From an uncultured Alphaproteobacteria bacterium (GTDB lineage: Bacteria > Pseudomonadota > Alphaproteobacteria > HIMB59 > GCA-002718135): DNA of 64,000 nucleotides. The translations under genes were made by a program, and so were the position numbers. Position 1 is the first letter of the stretch; every line of letters starts with the position of its first letter. Where the stretch lies: positions 1-64,000 of the forward strand of contig CACIBE010000003.1 in the NCBI GenBank assembly GCA_902584805.1, read 5' to 3'. Below the pieces are notes generated by a model that worked only from the letters and a program-made list of their open reading frames with translations, was not told the DNA's origin and searched no databases. Of this stretch, positions 1 through 8,627 are shown in pieces.

Positions 1-459
1 ATTCCATTCACTCCACCAGCTAAAAAAATAAAATCAGATTACATGTGGAGAGATATTGAAAGACGCGCAAAATTTTATGGATTTGAAGCAAAGGTTCCTG
101 CACCATACCCATTAAAAGAGTTCGATTTGGCAAATCAAATAGCAATTCTTGGAATGAATGAAGGATGGGGAGTCAATTATGTTTACAAAACATATCAAAG
201 ATGGTTTCAGCAAGGGAAAGAACCGGCTACACAACCAAATTTAAATGAAATCTTTCAAGAATTAAACTTGGATCCTGATACTACGATAAAGAAAGCTAAT
301 GAACAGGAAATAAAAGATAAATATCTAAGCAATACTGAATATGCCTACAAAAAAGGAGTTTTTGGAAGTCCTACATTTGTATATGATGGCAAAGAAGTAT
401 TTTGGGGAGATGACAGACTTGAAGATTGCATTAAATGGATTAGGTTAAAGGGTAAGTAA
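1..459 (+). CDS. DsbA-family / 2-hydroxychromene-2-carboxylate isomerase-like protein, 5' end cut by window
   Basis: The frame is open from base 1, so the N-terminus lies outside the window; about 152 C-terminal residues are visible. The C-terminal block GVFGSPTFVYDGKEVFWGDD followed by RLEDCIKW is typical of the HCCA isomerase (NahD/kappa-class GST-like) branch of the thioredoxin-fold DsbA superfamily, where the SPTF segment carries the cis-proline loop. Family members isomerise aromatic degradation intermediates or act as glutathione-dependent oxidoreductases. The active-site N-terminus is not visible, so the reaction cannot be assigned. The ATG at 43 is internal to the domain and is not the likely start. 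Confidence 0.75.
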   Translation: MPFTPPAKKIKSDYMWRDIERRAKFYGFEAKVPAPYPLKEFDLANQIAILGMNEGWGVNYVYKTYQRWFQQGKEPATQPNLNEIFQELNLDPDTTIKKANEQEIKDKYLSNTEYAYKKGVFGSPTFVYDGKEVFWGDDRLEDCIKWIRLKGK

Positions 460-465
460 ATTAAT

Positions 466-582
466 ATGAAGTTCCTAAATTTTATTTTTCCAAAAGGTCA
501 ATGGTCATTAACTAGAGTGGCAATACTATTTATAATATTTATGATCCTTGATTTTATTGTTGTTTATTACAAAATTATATAA
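466..582 (+). CDS. Small single-pass membrane protein, 38 aa
   Basis: A short reading frame begins 6 bases after the preceding stop and ends 11 bases before uup. It encodes 38 residues: a short amphipathic start (MKFLNFIFPKGQW) and one hydrophobic segment of about 20 residues ([18 protein letters not shown]), so a single-pass inner-membrane peptide is likely. I do not recognise a family. The tight spacing on both sides and the lack of any other explanation for this gap support a real gene, but coding is inferred from length, position and hydrophobicity only. Confidence 0.5.
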   Translation: MKFLNFIFPKGQWSLTRVAILFIIFMILDFIVVYYKII

Positions 583-593
583 GATTTAAATTA

Positions 594-2408
594 GTGGCTA
601 GTGATTTATTATTTTCTCTAAGAGATGTAGAAATCAAATTTGGCAAAAAAGTTATTTTCCAAGATCTAAATTTAAATTTACACAAGGGTGATATGATTGC
701 GCTTGTTGGTAAAAATGGTGTTGGCAAAACAACACTTATGAAAACTATAAATGGTGATCAAGATTTAGATGCTGGCGAGTTATGGAATTATCCAAATCTA
801 AAAGTTGGATATTTTAATCAGAAATTTGAAAAACTAGATAACAAAACCATTGAAGAGAATTTTTCAGATTTACTTAACGAACAAAATAAACATTTTGTTG
901 ATATATTTTGCAATAAACTAAATTTAGACAAATTTGCTAATGTTGAAGATCTTTCAGGAGGGCAAAAAAGAAAAGTTTATTTAATTCGATCTTTATTAAA
1001 AGACTCTGATGTTTTGTTATTAGATGAGCCAACCAATCATCTAGATTTGCAATGCATCGAATGGCTAGAAAGTTATTTACGCAATTTAAATAAGACAATT
1101 ATATGTGTGAGCCATGATAGAACTTTTTTAAGTAATTTTACCAATAAAGTATTTTGGATAGATAGGGGAAAATTACGAGTAAGTCCTAGAGGATTTAAAG
1201 ATTTTGATAAATGGTCAGAGGAGTTACTAGATCAAGAATATAGAGAATTAAGAAATAGAAAGCAATTTGTTAATATTGAACTTGAGTGGGCAAATAAAGG
1301 AGTAAAGGCGAGAGTTAAGCGAAATGAAAAAAGATTAAAAAGAGCGAAAGAATTAAAAGCGCAATTAGAAAAAGATGAAGCTTCTTATAGAAGTGCAATT
1401 AAATCTTTAAGACCGCAAGTATCTAAAAAATCTACTGATCAATCGAAATTTATTGCTGAACTTCAAGAAGTGTTTGTTAAATATCCAAATCAAAGTGAAT
1501 TTGTTTTTAAAAATCTCTCAATAAAAATTTCAAAAAATGATCGTATCGGTTTGTTAGGAAATAATGGAAGTGGTAAATCAACTTTTCTTCGAACAATCCT
1601 TAATGAAATAAAAATTTCTAAAGGTAAAATCAAACTCAAAAAAAATTTAGAATTTTCTTATTTTGATCAAATGCGTAATGATCTTAATGGCAGAAAGTCT
1701 ATTAAAGATATCTTAGTGCCCTCTGGAGGAGACTATTTAAAAGTTCAAGGAAAAGATAGACATGTTTGTAGTTATGTGAAAGATTTTCAGTTTGATCCTA
1801 AAAATGTTAACCATACGATACAAACATTATCAGGAGGAGAGCAAAATAGATTACTTTTGGCAAAAGTATTAGCTAATCCAAAGACTGGACTTATTTTAGA
1901 TGAGCCAACAAATGACCTAGATTTAGAAACACTAGATCTATTAACTGAAATGTTATCCAACTATAGTGGAACGTTATTAATAGTATCGCATGATCGAGAT
2001 TTTTTAGATCAAACTGTAAATAAAATTCTACATTTCAAAGAGGATGGAAATGTATCATTATTTTTTGGTGGATACAGTGATTTTCTGAAATCCGAAAATC
2101 AACAAGTTACTAAAAATAAAGAAACAAAAAAATCACATTCAGAAAATAAAAAAGTAAATAATTTTAAAGCCAAACTATCATATAAGTTTCAATATGAATT
2201 AGAGCAATTACCAAATCAAATAAAAAATATTCAACAAGAATTAGAAGAGATTAAAAATGAATTGAAGGATACAAATTTATATTTGGAGAATTATGAACGC
2301 TATCAAGAAATAACTTCTCAAATGGAAGTTCTTAATAGCGATCTCAATATAAAAGAAAATAGATGGTATGAATTAATTAAAATGGAAGAAGATTTAGTTA
2401 GTAATTAA
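594..2408 (+). CDS. uup: ABC-F family ATPase, Uup type
   Basis: Soluble protein of 604 residues with two ABC ATPase domains and no membrane segments. The first domain has Walker A GKNGVGKTT (about 39-47), signature SGGQ (121-124) and Walker B/D-loop DEPTNHLD (144-151). The second has GNNGSGKST (322-330), LSGGEQNR and DEPTNDLD. The linker with WANKGVKARVKRNEKRLKRA is characteristic of Uup, and the last 70 or so residues look like the coiled-coil C-terminal DNA/ribosome-binding arm. ABC-F proteins act on the ribosome; E. coli Uup also affects excision of transposons and branched DNA intermediates. The start is a GTG without a strong ribosome-binding site. Confidence 0.9.
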   Translation: MASDLLFSLRDVEIKFGKKVIFQDLNLNLHKGDMIALVGKNGVGKTTLMKTINGDQDLDAGELWNYPNLKVGYFNQKFEKLDNKTIEENFSDLLNEQNKHFVDIFCNKLNLDKFANVEDLSGGQKRKVYLIRSLLKDSDVLLLDEPTNHLDLQCIEWLESYLRNLNKTIICVSHDRTFLSNFTNKVFWIDRGKLRVSPRGFKDFDKWSEELLDQEYRELRNRKQFVNIELEWANKGVKARVKRNEKRLKRAKELKAQLEKDEASYRSAIKSLRPQVSKKSTDQSKFIAELQEVFVKYPNQSEFVFKNLSIKISKNDRIGLLGNNGSGKSTFLRTILNEIKISKGKIKLKKNLEFSYFDQMRNDLNGRKSIKDILVPSGGDYLKVQGKDRHVCSYVKDFQFDPKNVNHTIQTLSGGEQNRLLLAKVLANPKTGLILDEPTNDLDLETLDLLTEMLSNYSGTLLIVSHDRDFLDQTVNKILHFKEDGNVSLFFGGYSDFLKSENQQVTKNKETKKSHSENKKVNNFKAKLSYKFQYELEQLPNQIKNIQQELEEIKNELKDTNLYLENYERYQEITSQMEVLNSDLNIKENRWYELIKMEEDLVSN

Positions 2409-2415
2409 GCGACTA

Positions 2416-3204
2416 TTAATACGCGCTAGTATTATCAGACTTAGTATCTACATCTTTCAATTCTTTTAATAAACTTTCAGCATGTGATGTCATCATTCTA
2501 AAATCAGAAAGTAAGGTGGTAAATTGAAAACCGTATTCCATCATTTCTTTCATATACTTAACTGATCCATTATGAATACCAGCAATCTTTCCTTTTTCTT
2601 TTGCTTTTTTTGCAATCATTTTAATGTTTGAGAATACCGGATCTTCACGAACATCAAATTTAGGTGGTAAACCATAAGAAGAACTCATGTCTGCAGGCCC
2701 AATATAAATACCAGTTAAGTTTGGAACCGAGAGAATGGCATCTAAATTTTCGACTGCCTCTTTTGTTTCGACCATTGCTAAACTTACAATATTATCATTT
2801 GCATGTTGATAGTAATCTGAACCATAAACTACTTGAGCTCTCATAGGGCCAAAACTTCTTTGACCAATAGGAGGATAATAGCAATATGAAACAAACTTTT
2901 CACAATCTTCTTTTGTATTAATCATTGGTGCAATAATACCCTGAACTCCAAGATCTAACATTTTCATAATAATTCCAGGTTCATTCCAAGGAACTCTTGT
3001 CATCGGAACAGTGTCACTATTTGATAATCCCTGAACCATCGCAATAGCAGTTGAATAGTCATTTTGACCATGTTGCATATCAATTGTAACAGAATCCCAT
3101 CCCATTTTTCCAAATGCTTCAGCTGTAAAAGAATTAGGTATAGATAGCCAAGCGTTAACTGATGCTTCACCTTTATTCCATATTTGAAATAACTTATTTT
3201 TCAT
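2416..3204 (-). CDS. HpcH/HpaI-type class II aldolase
   Basis: 262 residues matching the HpcH/HpaI aldolase family, metal-dependent pyruvate aldolases that split 4-hydroxy-2-oxo acids. Visible elements are DMQHGQNDY (catalytic His), TRVPWNEPG (carboxylate-binding Arg), MVETKEAVEN (metal-binding Glu) and IYIGPADMSSSYG (metal-binding Asp). It is transcribed away from the sugar-type ABC importer genes across a 150-bp shared upstream region, which suggests that it degrades a product of the imported compound, such as a 2-keto-3-deoxy sugar acid. Its 3' end faces uup with only 7 bases between the stops. The exact substrate cannot be read from the sequence. Confidence 0.85.
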   Translation of the reverse strand: MKNKLFQIWNKGEASVNAWLSIPNSFTAEAFGKMGWDSVTIDMQHGQNDYSTAIAMVQGLSNSDTVPMTRVPWNEPGIIMKMLDLGVQGIIAPMINTKEDCEKFVSYCYYPPIGQRSFGPMRAQVVYGSDYYQHANDNIVSLAMVETKEAVENLDAILSVPNLTGIYIGPADMSSSYGLPPKFDVREDPVFSNIKMIAKKAKEKGKIAGIHNGSVKYMKEMMEYGFQFTTLLSDFRMMTSHAESLLKELKDVDTKSDNTSAY

Positions 3205-3288
3205 GAAAAAATTACCTTAATATTATTTTCATTAAATTACTATTAAAAATAAGTTCTAATTTATTTAATCATTACCCAGATATTATTG

Positions 3289-3304
3289 GTTAATATATAT
3301 TAAC
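3289..3304. promoter_or_regulatory. Perfect 16-bp palindrome in divergent promoter region, candidate operator
   Basis: GTTAATATATATTAAC is a perfect inverted repeat located 50 bases upstream of the binding-protein start and 85 bases upstream of the divergent aldolase start. Its length and position suit a dimeric sugar-type repressor of the LacI or GntR class. No regulator gene lies next to it, and an AT-rich genome yields such palindromes by chance more often than a balanced one. Confidence 0.4.
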
Positions 3305-3354
3305 TTGAAGTGATACTGAATTTGTTTAAAGTATAACTATTAAATGGAGGAATT

Positions 3355-4683
3355 ATGATAAAAACAATAATAAGTTTTGTCTCTGCAATAATTTTATCGG
3401 TTTCCTTTTCTGCATTTTCAAAAACCAAAGTTACTTGGTCTATGGAGTCAAATGCTGATAGAGATCCTATATTTTTAGAAAAGTTACAAAATGCTTATAA
3501 TAGTGCTCAAGATAAGTATGAATTAGAAATTCAATTTGAGCCAAATGAAACACGTATAGAGTCATTACGTACATCAATGCTAGCTGGTATGGGGCCTGAC
3601 ATTGTTGAAACACCTGGTCCTTCTTATGTAAAAGAATATCAAGAAGCAGGAATGTTGGAAAATCTTGATTCATATGCTGCCGAATTTGGATGGAAAGATA
3701 AATTAATTCCATGGGCATATAGTTCAGGAGTTTTTGATGGAAGTTTATATGCTATTCCTAAAACTCATGAATCAATGGTAATGCTTTACAACAAAACTCT
3801 TTTTGAAGAAAATGGATGGAAGGTTCCAACTACATTAGAAGAGTTAGAAGATGTAGCTGGCAAAATTAAAGCTAAAGGAATGGATGTTTACACATATGGT
3901 TCTTCTGGTTGGCAACCAACCCACGAACATTTAGTTGGAATTTATTTAAACAATTATGCTGGTCCTCAAGCTGTTTACGAAGCAATTACTGGTGAAAGAG
4001 AATGGACCGATCCAGTATTCATTGAGGCTTTAGAACTTCTAAAAAGACATATGGTTGATGAAGGCTGGTGGTCTGGTAGTTTAGAAAACTACTATGCTAT
4101 TGGATGGGATGATTTCCATGCACAATTCGCTACTCGCGGAGCAGCTATGATGACAATTGGAACTTGGACATTCCAAGCAACAAGTTTAGGTATCGGTCAA
4201 TCTGGTGATGAATGGGGTTGGGCTCCTTTACCATCTCTATCATCTAACTCAGGTGGACCAAACTTTATGATTGCAATTGGTACTACAATGTCAGTAAATG
4301 CAGCCGCAAAAAATAAAGATGGTGCAATTGATGTTTTAAATTGGATTATGTCTAATAAAGATGTTGTAATTGATATTGCTAGTGACTTCCAATTTGGAGA
4401 GTTCGTAGTACCACTATTACTTGATGATAGTGATATTCCTAGCACAATATCTCCTCAAGTAACTAGTTACTTAAATGAGTACGCTAGAATTACTGGAGAA
4501 GGGAATTATGGATATTGTACATGGACTTTTTGGCCAGCTGAGCCAGGAGTTCATATCTGGAAAGATATGGAGGTTGTATGGGCAGGTGATATTTCTGTAG
4601 AAGACTTCATGTATGATCATCAAAAAATGTGGGATAAGGCAAGAAAGAAAAATGAAACGTTGCCTGTTCCATTAAGAGACTAA
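3355..4683 (+). CDS. ABC importer extracellular solute-binding protein, family 1 (sugar type)
   Basis: 442-residue periplasmic binding protein. The N-terminus (MIKTIISFVSAIILSVSFSAFS) is a clear signal peptide with cleavage near residue 22-23. The body has the family 1 (MalE/UgpB) layout: TRIESLRTSMLAGMGPDIVE near the N-lobe and YAIPKTHESMVMLYNKTLFE, the usual carbohydrate-binding-protein hallmark. Many Trp residues (for example GSSGWQPTHEH, YCTWTFWPAEPG) suit a carbohydrate ligand. A strong GGAGG stands 5 bases before the ATG. It heads an operon with two permease genes, separated from them by a strong hairpin. Ligand unknown; the neighbouring glycohydrolase suggests a glycoside. Confidence 0.9.
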   Translation: MIKTIISFVSAIILSVSFSAFSKTKVTWSMESNADRDPIFLEKLQNAYNSAQDKYELEIQFEPNETRIESLRTSMLAGMGPDIVETPGPSYVKEYQEAGMLENLDSYAAEFGWKDKLIPWAYSSGVFDGSLYAIPKTHESMVMLYNKTLFEENGWKVPTTLEELEDVAGKIKAKGMDVYTYGSSGWQPTHEHLVGIYLNNYAGPQAVYEAITGEREWTDPVFIEALELLKRHMVDEGWWSGSLENYYAIGWDDFHAQFATRGAAMMTIGTWTFQATSLGIGQSGDEWGWAPLPSLSSNSGGPNFMIAIGTTMSVNAAAKNKDGAIDVLNWIMSNKDVVIDIASDFQFGEFVVPLLLDDSDIPSTISPQVTSYLNEYARITGEGNYGYCTWTFWPAEPGVHIWKDMEVVWAGDISVEDFMYDHQKMWDKARKKNETLPVPLRD

Positions 4684-4695
4684 TATATATTTTAA

Positions 4696-4724
4696 AAACG
4701 AAGCTCAAAGAGCTTCGTTTTTTT
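4696..4724 (+). terminator. Strong hairpin with T-run between binding-protein and permease genes
   Basis: A perfect 11-bp stem, AAACGAAGCTC and GAGCTTCGTTT, with a 3-base loop is followed by more Ts. It sits 13 bases after the binding-protein stop and 26 bases before the permease start. It is either a partial terminator or a 3'-end stabiliser; both would make the binding protein more abundant than the permeases, as is common for ABC importers. Confidence 0.8.
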
Positions 4725-4749
4725 ATAATTTTCTTTTAAATATAATTTA

Positions 4750-5625
4750 ATGAATTTTTTATCTAAGAAAAGTTACATTGCTTGGTATTTTGTAATACCA
4801 GTAGTATTTATTCATTTATTTGTAATTGGTATTCCATCTATTTTAAGCCTTGCATTATGTCTTACCGATTGGAGTGGATTAGGTAAAATAAATTACGTTG
4901 GTTTTGAAAACTTTATAGAACTCTTTGATGATAGATATTTTAAAAAAGCTATTTTCCATAATATTTTATGGACAATTATTTTTTTAACTGTTCCAGTTTG
5001 TATAGCACTTATGTGTGCTTATTTACTTACTGGAATTAAACGTGGCCAAATGTTTTATCGTCTAGCCTTCTTTTTTCCTTATATGCTTGCAAGTGTAGTT
5101 AATTGTCAAATTTGGAAATATCTTTTTCACCCTATTCATGGATTAGGTGGTTTTTTTGAGTCTATAGGAATAGAAGCTTTAGCCTCTTCTCCTTTTACCA
5201 CAAAAGAAACTTCACTTTATGCTGCTGCATTTGTGGATGGATGGCATTTTTGGGGATTTTTAGTCGTGATATATTTAACTGGAATGTATCAAGTTGATAA
5301 TCATTTATATGAAGCAGCCGATATAGAAGGTGCCAGTAAGTTTCAAAAATTTAGGTACATAACCTTACCTATGATTAGACCGATTTTTATTTTTAGCCTT
5401 ATGATAATAATTATTTGGTCTGTACCTGTATTTGATTATGTTTATATTTTAACTGGGGGTGGACCAGCTTACAGCTCAGAAGTTGTTGCTAACTATCTTT
5501 ATACCCATGCTTTTGTAAGATTCAATGTAGGTTATGCATCTGCAGTTGGAACTTTAATGTTTATCTATGTAATATTTATTGTCGGAATATTTGGTCTTTT
5601 AAGAAAATTAGGGTGGGAAATATAA
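4750..5625 (+). CDS. Sugar-type ABC importer permease, MalF/UgpA family
   Basis: 291-residue inner-membrane permease with about six hydrophobic helices. The EAA loop that docks the ATPase is seen as YEAADIEGASKFQKFRYITLPMIRP, given here as YEAADIEGA and FRYITLPMIRP. The N-terminal helix and the pattern WSGLGKINYVGFENF are typical of MalF/UgpA-type subunits. The gene abuts the next permease (stop at 5625, start at 5626). No ATP-binding subunit is encoded in the window, so a shared MsmK/UgpC-like ATPase elsewhere is likely. Transport direction and class are secure; the substrate is not. Confidence 0.9.
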   Translation: MNFLSKKSYIAWYFVIPVVFIHLFVIGIPSILSLALCLTDWSGLGKINYVGFENFIELFDDRYFKKAIFHNILWTIIFLTVPVCIALMCAYLLTGIKRGQMFYRLAFFFPYMLASVVNCQIWKYLFHPIHGLGGFFESIGIEALASSPFTTKETSLYAAAFVDGWHFWGFLVVIYLTGMYQVDNHLYEAADIEGASKFQKFRYITLPMIRPIFIFSLMIIIIWSVPVFDYVYILTGGGPAYSSEVVANYLYTHAFVRFNVGYASAVGTLMFIYVIFIVGIFGLLRKLGWEI

Positions 5626-6462
5626 ATGTTAGTTTCAAATTTTAGAAGAAAAGAAGCAATACCAAATCATTTTATATTAATTTTATTTGCACTTTTAGCT
5701 GTACTACCAATTTTAGTTTTATTTTTTAATTCTATTAAACCTTTTAGTGAGTTTGGCTTAAATCCTTTAGGTCCTCCATCTGAAATTAGGTTACAAAATT
5801 TTCCAGATGCGTGGATTGCTGGAGAATATACAAAAATTTTTTTTAACTCAGCAAAACTTGTTTTTGGATCTGTTATTTTATGTTTAGCTGTTTCTTTACT
5901 GGCAGGGTTTAGTTTAGCAAAATTAAATCCTAAAGGATCAACTGTTATCGCAATATATTTATTAGTTGGTATCAGTATACCTGCTCAACTTTATATACTC
6001 CCTTTATTTCTACTATGGAAAGAGTTAAGTTTATTAAATACACATGTTGGATTAATAATAATATACTCTGCATTAAATGCTCCTTTTGCAACATTTTTAA
6101 TTAGATCTTATATGATTAGACTGCCAGATGAATTATTTGATGCTGCAAAACTTGATGGCGCGAATACATTTCAAATTTTCTTTAGAATAGCATTACCATT
6201 ATCATGGCCTGTTATATTAACTGCTGGATTAATAATTGGATTAGCAGTTTGGAATGAATTTTTATTTGCGCTTACCTTTATAACGGATCCAAATTTTAAG
6301 CCAATGGCTACAATTCTATTTTCATTTCAAGCTAGATTTGAAAATAATTATGCTTTACAAAGTGCAGCTGCAATCATGATGGTGGCACCAATAGCTATTT
6401 TATTTATGTTGTTCCAAAGAAGGTTTATTTCAGGACTAACAAGTGGAGGCTTAAAAGAATAA
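5626..6462 (+). CDS. Sugar-type ABC importer permease, MalG/UgpE family
   Basis: 278 residues with about six membrane helices. The EAA-type loop is DELFDAAKLDGANTFQIFFR followed by IALPLSWP. It is the second half of the heterodimeric permease with the MalF-type protein directly before it. The N-terminal FNSIKPFSEF and C-terminal QRRFISGLTSGGLKE (short pieces of the family signature GLTAGAVKG) fit MalG/UgpE. The stop overlaps the next start by one base (TAATG), so translation with the glycohydrolase-family gene is probably coupled, linking import to that enzyme. Confidence 0.9.
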   Translation: MLVSNFRRKEAIPNHFILILFALLAVLPILVLFFNSIKPFSEFGLNPLGPPSEIRLQNFPDAWIAGEYTKIFFNSAKLVFGSVILCLAVSLLAGFSLAKLNPKGSTVIAIYLLVGISIPAQLYILPLFLLWKELSLLNTHVGLIIIYSALNAPFATFLIRSYMIRLPDELFDAAKLDGANTFQIFFRIALPLSWPVILTAGLIIGLAVWNEFLFALTFITDPNFKPMATILFSFQARFENNYALQSAAAIMMVAPIAILFMLFQRRFISGLTSGGLKE

Positions 6463-8624
6463 TGACTTTTAAATTAGATAAAAATTTTGAGGAAAAAGTT
6501 TACGCAGGTGTATTGGGTAAAATAATTGGTGTATTTCTCGGACGTCCATTCGAAGGTTGGTCTTATGAAAGAATAATGAAGGAATTGGGACCTATTAATT
6601 ATTATGTAAATGAGAAATTAGATTTCCCATTACCTGTCTCTGATGATGACATTACTGGCACATTTACTTTTTTACGTGCTTTTAGAGAATGCAATTACAA
6701 CAAAAATATAACCGCTAAAGATATAGGAAAAACTTGGTTAAATAATATTATTGAGGATAAAACTATACTTTGGTGGGGTGGAAAAGGACACTCAGCAGAG
6801 GATACAGCTTTTCAAAATTTAAAACAGGGTATCGATGCTCCGGACAGTGGTTCAATTAAAACTAATGGTAAGGTAATTGCTGAACAAATAGGGGCTCAAA
6901 TTTTTATTGACGGTTGGGCCATGGTAGCACCTGGTGATCCAGAAAGAGCAGTTCATTATGCAAAACTTGCTGCAAGTGTTAGTCATGATGGAGAGGCAAT
7001 TTATGGAGCACAAGTTGTGGCTGCACTAGAGTCAATGGCCTTTGTTGAAAGTGATTTAACAAAGTTAGTTGAGCAAGCTAAAAAATTTATCCCAGATAAT
7101 TCAGTAATATTTAGATTAATATCTGACATACAAGAATGGCGATCCGGAAATTTAGGTTGGGAACAAGCAAGAGAAAAAATTGCTGAGAATTATGGATATG
7201 ATAAATATTTAGGTAACTGTCATATGGTACCTAATCATGCGTTAATTATTATGGCTTTATTATTTGGAGATGATGATTTTCAAAAAACTATGATGATTGT
7301 GAATACAGCAGGTTGGGATACAGATTGTAATTCAGGAAATGTTGGTTGTATTTTAGGAATTAAAAATGGAATAGAAGGACTTAAATCAGGTCCTGATTAT
7401 TTATCTCCTATAAATGACATTTTATATTGCCCCTCTGCATCAGGAGGTGAAACTCTTACTGATGCACTGACAGAAACCTACAAAATAATTAATACAACTA
7501 GAAAAATTAATGATTTAGAAGAAAATTTACCTAAAAATGGAGCTAGATTTCATTTTGATATTAAAGATTCAACACAAGGTTGGCGAACTAGAGTTGGAAA
7601 TAAGTTTTGTCAAACAAAAATCAGTAATGTTGAATACAAATCTGCATTAGGTGAAAGAGGTTTAAAAATTGAATATAAAAATCTTTCAGAAGGTTTAACT
7701 TCGGAAGTTTATGTAGAAACATTTTTTCCTGAGGTTATTTTAGATTTGAAAGGAAAAAAAAGAAATGATTTTTTTCATTACGATTATATTTCTTGTCCAA
7801 CTATTTTTCCAGGTCAGAAAATAACTTTAGAAATAGAAAATATATCTTCTCATGAAATTTCAATTACCTTGTTTTCTAAATATTGGGGTGAAAATGATAA
7901 GCTTCAAAAAAATTCTTCAAATATTTTTAAGATAAGTGGAAATGAAAAAAAACAAATATCATGGGATGTGCCTGACTCTGACTCAAATCCCATAGGTCAA
8001 GTTGGTTTTAATATTTCATCGAATGAAAAAAAAGAAGGAGAAATTATTCTTAACTTTATGAATTTTGAAGGAGAACCAAAACAGATATTTAAAAGACCTG
8101 ATCACGTAGAAAATTATAAAAGAGGTAAAGAAAAAAAAGAAGGCTACTATGGCGAAATTTGGAGAAATGCTTGGGTTCAATCATTAGACAAATGGGAGAA
8201 GAGAGGTAAAAACTTTAGAATTTGCCAAAATAAGGGTAGGGGAATTTTATTTACTGGAACAGATTTATGGAAAAATTATTCAATTGCATCAAATATAATG
8301 TTGCAGTCTAGCAACTCTGGAGGAGTAGTATCAAGAGTTCAAGGTGTAAATAAGTACTACACCTTTGAAATTTGTAAAGGGAATAAGTTACGTATTGGAA
8401 AGATGAATAATGATTTTCACATATTAAAAGAAGAAGAATATGAAGTAGAATTTTTTAAAGAATATAAATTAAAAATGACAGTAATAAAAAATAAAATTAT
8501 TGGATACATTAATGATAAAGCTATTATAGAAGTAGAGGACGGTGACTCTCCTTTTCTTAAAGGTGGGGCAGGTTTAGTTGTTGATAATGGCACTTTAGTA
8601 ACAGAACAGATAATCTTAAATTAA
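6462..8624 (+). CDS. ADP-ribosylglycohydrolase-family protein with C-terminal beta-sandwich region
   Basis: 720-residue two-part protein. Residues about 10-355 form an ADP-ribosylglycohydrolase fold: SDDDITGTF (60-68) and GWDTDCNSGNVGCILG (284-299) are the two metal-binding blocks that bracket the dinuclear Mg site of this superfamily. Residues about 365-720 are beta-rich; the last 170 resemble a LamG/DUF1080-like (3-keto-disaccharide hydrolase) domain. There is no signal peptide, so it should act in the cytoplasm. It is translationally coupled to the permease before it and lies 3 bases from an aldo/keto reductase. A role in hydrolysing an imported ribosyl or other glycosidic compound is inferred; action on ADP-ribosylated protein is less likely in this context. 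Confidence 0.75.
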   Translation: MTFKLDKNFEEKVYAGVLGKIIGVFLGRPFEGWSYERIMKELGPINYYVNEKLDFPLPVSDDDITGTFTFLRAFRECNYNKNITAKDIGKTWLNNIIEDKTILWWGGKGHSAEDTAFQNLKQGIDAPDSGSIKTNGKVIAEQIGAQIFIDGWAMVAPGDPERAVHYAKLAASVSHDGEAIYGAQVVAALESMAFVESDLTKLVEQAKKFIPDNSVIFRLISDIQEWRSGNLGWEQAREKIAENYGYDKYLGNCHMVPNHALIIMALLFGDDDFQKTMMIVNTAGWDTDCNSGNVGCILGIKNGIEGLKSGPDYLSPINDILYCPSASGGETLTDALTETYKIINTTRKINDLEENLPKNGARFHFDIKDSTQGWRTRVGNKFCQTKISNVEYKSALGERGLKIEYKNLSEGLTSEVYVETFFPEVILDLKGKKRNDFFHYDYISCPTIFPGQKITLEIENISSHEISITLFSKYWGENDKLQKNSSNIFKISGNEKKQISWDVPDSDSNPIGQVGFNISSNEKKEGEIILNFMNFEGEPKQIFKRPDHVENYKRGKEKKEGYYGEIWRNAWVQSLDKWEKRGKNFRICQNKGRGILFTGTDLWKNYSIASNIMLQSSNSGGVVSRVQGVNKYYTFEICKGNKLRIGKMNNDFHILKEEEYEVEFFKEYKLKMTVIKNKIIGYINDKAIIEVEDGDSPFLKGGAGLVVDNGTLVTEQIILN

Positions 8625-8627
8625 AAG

